This document shows, in pieces, positions 57,217-64,000 of a stretch of DNA of 64,000 nt. Below the pieces are notes generated by a model that was given only the letters and a program-made list of their open reading frames with translations, was not told where the DNA came from and ran no database searches. This stretch comes from Selaginella moellendorffii. Taxonomy: Eukaryota > Streptophyta > Lycopodiopsida > Selaginellales > Selaginellaceae. Each line of letters opens with the position of its first letter. Position 1 is the stretch's first letter. Location of the stretch: assembly GCF_000143415.4 (NCBI RefSeq), contig NW_003314261.1, positions 4,251,416 through 4,315,415 of the forward strand, written 5' to 3'. The position numbers and the translations under genes were made by a program.

Positions 57217-60200
57217 ATGGTAAGTCTTTTAGGCCAAGTAGAAAATGGCATGAGGCCACATGCCATTCAGTAGCAACATTGGCATGCACCGATTGGGCTC
57301 TCGAGTGCAGTCCGGTTACAGATGGTGTGTAGCTTCATGCCATCTTAGGATGCAGCCTCAAGACATCTGATGCAGTGGTGAATGGCGTGTGGCCTCACGT
57401 TATTTCCAGCTGCTAGCTTTTCATCTGTCAGCTCTAATTGTTGTGCATTTCTGAACAGGCGAGGAATTGCGTTCTTCTTCCAGCCACTGTCAATGTGGAT
57501 GTAGAGAAGGGGGAGGAGCTCACCAGTTGGACTTTCGGGATGGAAGGCGAGGATCTGAGGCTGTACAACACAGATGGTGGGAGAAAAGAATGCATGGGGA
57601 TCCTCATCCAAGTGACAGACACTCCATGCAGTTCCATGCAAGAATATGGACTGGCACTTGTGGTAGAGACAGCGTCCGCCTTCAAGATCCACCTTGCACA
57701 TCCTAGCGGCTTCCCGAAGGGGGGTAGCGGCTATGAGGAATTCCTAGAGGGAGCTAGGGAGAGGTTGTCCAGGAGGCCCACAATTTCAAAGACGCCGCGG
57801 GTCTATGAAGATCACATGGAATCCACGGACCTCACCTACGGCGATGTTCAAAAACTATATTCCAACATTGAGCCGTTGAGAGTGACTCCAGTTCCCGAAG
57901 CGAAGGGGAAGGGGGTCGATCTGGAAACTACCCCGAAGCAGAAAAGGGTGGTCAAGCTCAAGCCGACGTCCAACTCTCCTGCTCCAAAAAAGAAGCTGCT
58001 CGGTGATGCCATTGCCTCGGGTTCGAACACTACACCCACCAGAAAGAAGAGCCGCAAAGAACAGAAAGACCAAGAAGAGGCAGCAAAAATCGTCGCATAT
58101 AATAGTACTTGTTACTATTCCAACAAAGTATATACAATTGACGTGAGCCACATTGACATCCAAAGCAAATACAACCACAGGCTAGTATCTGATGAGTGGG
58201 TGGAGAAACTGAAGCAGAAGATGCTGGCAAGTCCAGTAACACCCGACATCACAGACGTTATCCCCTACTACCAAATAATGAAGGGCGAGACGAGGTTTCC
58301 AGACTTGATCAATAGGAAGGTGTTGGACGATCAGAACATCCGGTTCTATGCCGTCTCCGGGCAGCATTCTAGCTTGGCGATGCAAGAGATAGTTGTGGAT
58401 ATTATGGTGGGCGAGGAGGTGAAGAAAGTCTTCAAGACAAGAGTTGTCTACCTGATAAAAGGCAACTCGCCCCTCCGATCTATCATATACATCTCCCACG
58501 CGCAGAATGTCAAGCAAGAAACGTGCTACAAATCGGGTCTGCACGAGACATTGGCACAAACACGGAAGCTCTGGGTTCAACTGAAGAAGCCACAAAAATC
58601 AGGACAAGGACGTGCACTAGCAACTAGCGCCTGGCAGGTAAGCCTCGTTGCATGTGGCATAGCATGTGGCCTCACGCCATTTCCATTGCAGGAATTCTCG
58701 AGTCTTCTCTCGAAAACACTGGGGGTCAATGACACACTCAGCATCCATAACATTCTACTCGCGACAAAAGTTGTTTTTGACAAATAGGTAGATGTGCTGA
58801 GGAGGTACCATGACGGGGAGTTGCTAAACTCAATGGGTGTGGAGGACGGCCAGAAACCTAATGATTTGAAGCTCAACGCCTTGCGTTTCTCGCGGTCTCT
58901 AGACGACGACGACCTTCTGACAGTGGCTAATGCTCTTCTACGTGGTGAGGTAGTCTTCAAGAAGACCAAAATGACTCCTAGCCATATTGTGATATACGAG
59001 GACTTGTGCACAACTCTGAGAGCTCGTGCGCTATTGAAGGATTGGATCTTCGAGCAAGTGGCCGTGGAGAGGGTGAGCATCGACACCACGCAAGAGATGA
59101 TGGAAGAGCTGGAGTTGTCAAATGAAGACATCGATGAGTACGTGAAGGGGCCCCCAAGTTCATCGATCTACTGCGGGATGCCACGAAAAGTAAAGCTGAG
59201 AAGCTGGATCAGTATCCAAATTTCATTAAGAGGGATGTCGACCGCCGACTTCAGAAACAGCTCGACCCCGCAGCAGAGGCCTATCGAGAACCTTACCGGG
59301 TATACGTGAATTCGGATGAGGATCAAAGGTGGAAGAGCATCGTTTCCCGTGGAGATGAGCAGGTCAAGAACATCTTTTGTGTGATGGACTTCACAAACGA
59401 GGAGATCACTCATGCAGATGAAGTCAGCTCCATCATTGACTTAATGGTGGGACTTGCGGAGGTGGAATCTTCAGTCCACTATATGATCTATGACTCCGAA
59501 TCCTATCGCAAGTTCTGGAAGGCCTTGAACGAGGTGAAGGCTCGGTTGAAAGGCAAGGAGATGCGGGAGATCCATGGGATAATGGCTAAAAAGAAGATAC
59601 CGACGAATGTCCACATCTTCACACTCACCCTTGTTATTGGTCCTGCAGCAGAGTGGGACTGGAGTGACTTCCCAACTTCGTTCGACAAGGCCGATTGAAT
59701 TGATCTGAGGGAGGTCAATTTACTCATGCCTGAGGAACTGAAGATGGCTATGGAGCTTTCGAATCCAGAGAAAGCTCCAGGTGCAGCATGGGAAATGCTC
59801 AGCTGGGTCTTCAACGCAATAGCGGGTGGGTCACCTGCTTCCGACTCCAAGGGCAAATGCGTTGTTGAGTACAACTGCGGCGGACTATTCTTTCGAGCCG
59901 CACTACTCAAGGGTGTCCCGTGTGTTGCGGTGACAAACTCCATTGAATAGGTGACTTCAATAGAGCATATAATTACAGTTGCCAAAGAAAAACAGTATCT
60001 TCTCTGCGAACCTAGTGAGTATGCACTTTAAGTTTGAATGTTATCTCACAAGCTCTGTATGCAGGAGCGTGGCCACCCCCAGATGCTGAAACGGCTTTAA
60101 CAGCTGTTGTTGAAGATACCCATGTTGGGCCGAGCTCACAACCTGCACAAGGTAAGGTCACGTGAGGCCTCACGCCATTTTGATTATAGATCGTTGTGAA

Positions 60201-63200
60201 TATTCAGACACGAGGACTGAAAAGCGCACTGGTGGCGCGTCGAAGAAGGACAAACAGACAAGCAAGAGGAAAAAAGGAGGTACAAATTATATTTGCAATG
60301 GCGTGTGGTCTCATGCCATTCCTTGCAGGAGACACCATGCCATTCCTTGTAGGAGACACTTCTTCAAAGGGAAGGCACGAGGATGTACAGAAGGCAAAAT
60401 AGGCAAGCACCAGCCAAGTACAACGGACGAGAGGTACCAATCATTTTTATTATACGTGAATTCTCATGCCATTGCTTCTTGCAGCTCAAATTCCAAAGAG
60501 ACTAGGGCAAGCAGCGCAGAGGTTTGATGGCGTGTGGCCCCACGCAATTAACTAATGTTCTTGCAGATCGCGTCGAGGAAATCGAACAGAACAACGTGCC
60601 TCTAGTGGAGGAGGGGGAGGCCTCGGAGAGTGATAAGGAGAGTTCCGAAACAGGTACGATCATGACATATGGCCCCATGCACTTATCTAAGTTTGTATTT
60701 CAGGGGAACGAGTTGAACCAATGGAAAACTTTATGAAAGGTAACTTAAAAATATTATGGGATGTTGCATGTGTTGATGCAATAATATACAGTTCAAGTGC
60801 CAAGGAGACGTCGTGAACCTCGAATTAGGCTACCTGCAAAACAGCTTTCAGACGCTGTAGACAAAGAGATGGACAACCGACCAGGACAGAGGAGGAAGGG
60901 TAAAAGCATTTGTGTGCTTATTGCGTATGTCCTCATGCTATTTCTGTAGAACGGGCCTATAAGAAACGAAAGCGAAAGGGAATTGAGGAGCAGGCACCTG
61001 AGGATGCGGAAGGCACGATAGAGCCTCCAAGGACGGGAAGTAAAGCGTCATGGTTATTGCGTGGGTCCTCATGCCATTTTTTGCAGATCAAGCTCAAACT
61101 GACAGTGGTCATAAAAAGCGAAAGCACGTTGGACAGTCGTCGGGATCAGAGGTGTTTGATTCGAAAAGGAAGAAGGGCAACGAAAAGATGATATGTAATG
61201 CCTCGCGGTTATGGCGTGTGTGCTCATGCCATTCATTGCAGATCAAGGGCTGAGTGAAAGCAGCCAGTCACCACCTCCTGACTCAGATTCTTATGGCGGA
61301 CTCCCCTTCCCCAATCTCAATGGAGAGGTACAATGGTTGAGGGATGCTTTTCAAGTCAGGGCCATATTTTTCTCATCTCGTCGTCTTCGAAGGGTGCAAG
61401 AACGTGCAGAAACCATGTTAAGACAGTCGGGTGAGGATACGGTCCTAGATCACGCACTAAAACAGGCTATGGATGTCTTGTATTTTGAGATGGAGACTCG
61501 GCCAGATGATTTTCCCAAGATGGTCCTAGAAGAACAAGCCATCCAGCCTGAGCAGCCTATGGAAGAAATGCAGGAGGGGGATGAGGAGCCAGAGAAAGAT
61601 AATGAGCAGGAAGAGCAGAAGGACGAAGAGGAGGACAAAGAAGAGGAGGACAAAGAGGAGTTGGATGGTCCTCACAATGGTGACGATCACAATAACGACG
61701 ACGACGATGACGACAATGGCCAGCCTGAGGTGGCCAAAGAGCAGCGGAGGAAGGTCATACAAGACAAACCATCAGGTAAATAATAGTACATCCATTCCTA
61801 ACCTTTTACCATTTCTAACATTGTCCATGTAGGTCGCAGAGCAAATGGTAAGTAGAGATTATTCAGTTGAATTAAAATACAAACTCTAGCCTTTAGTGTC
61901 GAGGAAGGATAGTGCCAAGCAAGGGTTGAAATGTATGTCCAATCCTTCTGAATCAGTAGTGTGCCCAAGTGATATCAGTCCTAGTTCCTCAATAGCAGTT
62001 GATGGTAAATACAGTATAGTCGATTCAATGTGCTAATGAGTTTGTTTTTAGTAGCACGGGAGGATACTATCTCAATCGAAGGGAGATATTTGGACATGCA
62101 TATGGATCCGCTAGTGGACTCTACTTGCCTGCAAGAGTCATCAGAGCTGGTGGAGGCTACTATCCATATCAACGCTAAGTAAGTTGACCATGCTCCACTT
62201 GATGCTGCCCATACCACTGAGTCAATCTTGTCCACGTATCCAACTGATGGTGACCAGGCGCCATTGGACCCGCATGAGGCCACCCCAGCCGCCGAGCCGG
62301 TCGTATCCTCATTTCCAACGGACTCAACGTGTGCCCAATCGTCTAACTACGCGCCGTTAGAACCTCCCTACACCGCCCCTGCTGCCTGTTTGGTCATGTC
62401 CACTTTGCCAATGGAGGCACCAGCTGAAATGGCGTGTGATCACACGCCATCGGAACCACCCCATGCCACTGTTGAGCCAGTTGTACCAGAGTCTACAGCT
62501 GAAATGGCATGTGTTCACACGCCATCGGATGCGATTGACCCCACATTGCAGAGGAGAGTATTTCCGCCTTTCACGTTTCCTCGACTAAAACCCTCTCAAC
62601 GACCATCGGGAGCACCATTCGCTAATATTGTAGATGGTAAAATTGACTTGTACCATTTTTTATGCTGACGCATTTCATTTCAGAGTCACGGCGAAGGTAC
62701 TGTATTGTTTTTGATCTGAACGGTGTCCTTTTCTCCCATGAGTGTGGCTCTTCCTCGAATGTCACTGCACCCTCCAAAGCCTGCGGTCGCAAGTTGGTCA
62801 AAAGAGACAGATTCACATTAATCACACGGGAGAAACTGCAGGATCTAATAATGACCATGCGACACTTAAAACAGAGGGCCGGGTTCAATTTGCAATTGGG
62901 AGTTTGGACATCCATGATGCGCCACAATGCATTAACGTTGCTACAGATGATGCACGATCAGAGGCGAGTAATATTACCATTTGACTTTCTCCTAACGCAG
63001 GAGGATTGCTTGACTATGGTCCATGTGAAGGGTAGCAAGCCCATCTTCGTCAAGCCAGAGGCTGTAGTGATGAACCGGACTGCTAGGTCAAGTGAAATCC
63101 TCATCATCGATGACTCGCTGATTAAAGCTGCAGTGAACACGCACACATATGCAGTGCACCCCATCTCTTGCAGTATGGAAACTAGGGAGAAGAAACTGTA

Positions 63201-63546
63201 TGTTCTGGGGGACCTTGCAAAACGGCTTGGAGCGATGGTGATAGAGAACCGGTCAGTCCAGGAGGTGGCTGTAGAAATCAACCAAATGGCAGATGGAACG
63301 GTATATCAGAAGCCATTTGATCGGACAGACACCAGTCATCATTTATGGCATGTATATTGTCTAGCCAAGCACTATCCGCATCTCCATAATCTGCTCAATT
63401 GGATGGGCTCTTCGACCACTGAACATGAGCGTGGACGTATTAGAGAAGAGATGGCATTACTATTGGGTTTAAATCCTGATAGTGTGGAGAGTGATGAAAT
63501 TCCAAGATTATTATATAGGCGTTGGAGGCAAAAAATAACAGTCTGA
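57217..63546 (+). pseudogene. ParB-like / HAD-domain gene of copy 2
   Basis: Same start (ATG 57217-57219 followed by intron 57220-57458), exon order and stop (63544-63546) as copy 1. It has several additional small exons between 60419 and 61092, separated by tiny introns that mostly carry the palindrome. It is broken by the shared TAG at 58785-58787, a 1-bp deletion in a G/C run near 59148, TGA at 59696, TAG at 59948, and TAA at 62180. The C-terminal HAD exon (62684-63546, about 287 residues) is intact here: FDLNGVLFSHE, LGVWTSMMRHNALTLL and EILIIDDSLIK. The W that is a stop in copy 1 is preserved at 62905. Confidence 0.65.
60419..61092 (+). other. extra exon cluster present only in copy 2
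   Basis: Short exons encode charged, low-complexity sequence (VEEIEQNNVPLVEEGEASES, KKRKRKGIEEQAPEDAEG). Acceptors are TTCTTGCAG, TTTCAG, TTCTGTAG and TTTGCAG, and most introns hold full or partial palindromes. The CAAG before 60419 and the CAAG at 61089-61092 are the microhomology at which copy 1 lost this block. Confidence 0.6.
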
Positions 63547-63964
63547 GATGGCATGTATTTATTTAAAAATGTAACTTATTATGGCATGGGGTTCCATGCC
63601 ATTGTATTAATATTAAAAGACAATTCTTTGAGAGGATTTGCATTATACTAGAAGTGTTACAGCATGTTATTGGAAGTCTACGAAGTTGTTTTATTAATAA
63701 TGGGAAAGTAAAGATTGAATGGGGACTTGGGCTCCACCTAGACTCGGAGCAACTGAGCCAATATTAAAAGGATGGAAAGAAATTGGACAACGATGACAAG
63801 GAGAAGAGAGAGGTGAAGCAGTGGCAGGGGGAGGAGAAGTGATTGAGTAGACATTTTCTTGTTTAAAATAAAATGGCATGTGCCTCAATGCAGTTGAATT
63901 TTGTTATATTTATATACTATATAAAGGTTTGGAAACCTTATTTTACAAGTGGGATAATGACAAT
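63547..63964. other. right subterminal region of copy 2
   Basis: Collinear with 42963-43380 of copy 1, with a better-preserved palindrome near 63582-63603 (ATGGCATGGGGTTCCATGCC). No gene. Confidence 0.6.
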
Positions 63965-63988
63965 TCCCACTTTAACGAAATAGAGCTT
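63965..63988 (-). repeat. right terminal inverted repeat, copy 2
   Basis: Reverse complement of the copy 1 left end, with no mismatch over 24 bp. It is followed by TAAA, the second copy of the target duplication. Confidence 0.92.
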
Positions 63989-64000
63989 TAAAGGACATGG

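Larger units (their letters stand above)
49203..63988. mobile_element. giant TIR DNA transposon, copy 2 (14,786 bp)
   Basis: Same 24-bp inverted ends as copy 1 (one mismatch on the left) with a 4-bp duplication TAAA (49199-49202, 63989-63992). The intact target at 47084-47098 shows a single TAAA. Same two divergent genes as copy 1. It has extra material: 49820-50770, a foldback at 54100-54291, a tandem duplication at 54640-56560, and exons at 60419-61092. Nucleotide identity to copy 1 is high (by eye, a few percent difference), so both are fairly recent. Confidence 0.92.
46927..64000 (+). mobile_element. pol-less LTR retroelement carrying a TTL gene piece (3' end outside window)
   Basis: Direct repeats beginning TGTAGTGGCCAATAAC (46927) and TATAGCAGCCAATAAC (49045) flank a 1.9-kb interior. 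A purine tract (CGGGGGGAAGAA) precedes the second, as for a 3' LTR. The interior has gag-like sequence and a captured plant gene segment but no protease, RT or integrase, so it is non-autonomous. The 3' LTR is split by DNA transposon copy 2, and its continuation (TAAAGGACATGG) is the last 12 bases of the window. Confidence 0.7.

Overview
The window looks like a vascular-plant nuclear genome, most likely a lycophyte such as Selaginella (inference). Supporting signs are PLS-type pentatricopeptide-repeat (PPR) genes, TTTAGGG telomere-type repeats, a plant allantoin-synthase (TTL) gene fragment, plant Ty3/gypsy elements, and a gene whose introns are nearly all 38-57 bp. Only the first 5.2 kb is ordinary gene space. 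The rest is mobile DNA, much of it nested.

Layout: (1) 1-5201: a PPR gene running off the left edge, a second PPR gene, an unrecognised gene of 229 residues on the other strand, a degenerate tRNA-Pro-like sequence, and a broken paralogue of the first PPR gene. (2) 5402-10157: an AT-rich, heavily mutated Ty3 element with 166-bp LTRs, followed by a 247-bp foldback. (3) 11460-27627: GGACTC-rich low-complexity DNA, then a Ty3 element whose internal region (18607-23106) lies between very long, truncated direct repeats (LTRs of more than 5 kb). (4) 28076-45553: a chromodomain-type Ty3 element on the minus strand (LTRs 375 and 335 bp, TSD GATTG). Its pol gene is split by a 12.4-kb DNA transposon, copy 1, at 31004-43404. 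(5) 46470-46926: a fragment of the long LTR. (6) 46927 to the window end: an LTR retroelement without pol that carries an intronless piece of a TTL gene. Its 3' LTR is interrupted by a 14.8-kb DNA transposon, copy 2, at 49203-63988.

The most interesting content is the two-copy giant DNA transposon. It has 24-bp terminal inverted repeats and 4-bp target duplications (ATCC and TAAA; the empty TAAA site is visible at 47084-47098). It carries two divergent genes. One encodes a roughly 1030-residue transposase-like protein with a DNAGSENKN...GHTHEDVD core. The other is an 11-exon gene for a roughly 1650-residue protein with a possible ParB-like domain, a possible degenerate methyltransferase-like region, an acidic linker and a C-terminal HAD/FCP1-type domain. 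A 22-bp palindrome, ATGGCRTG-N6-CAYGCCAT, is scattered through the whole transposon. In several tiny introns it ends 9-11 nt before the 3' splice site. Copy 1 has an apparently intact transposase gene and a broken second gene. Copy 2 has a dead transposase gene and a longer, also broken, second gene.
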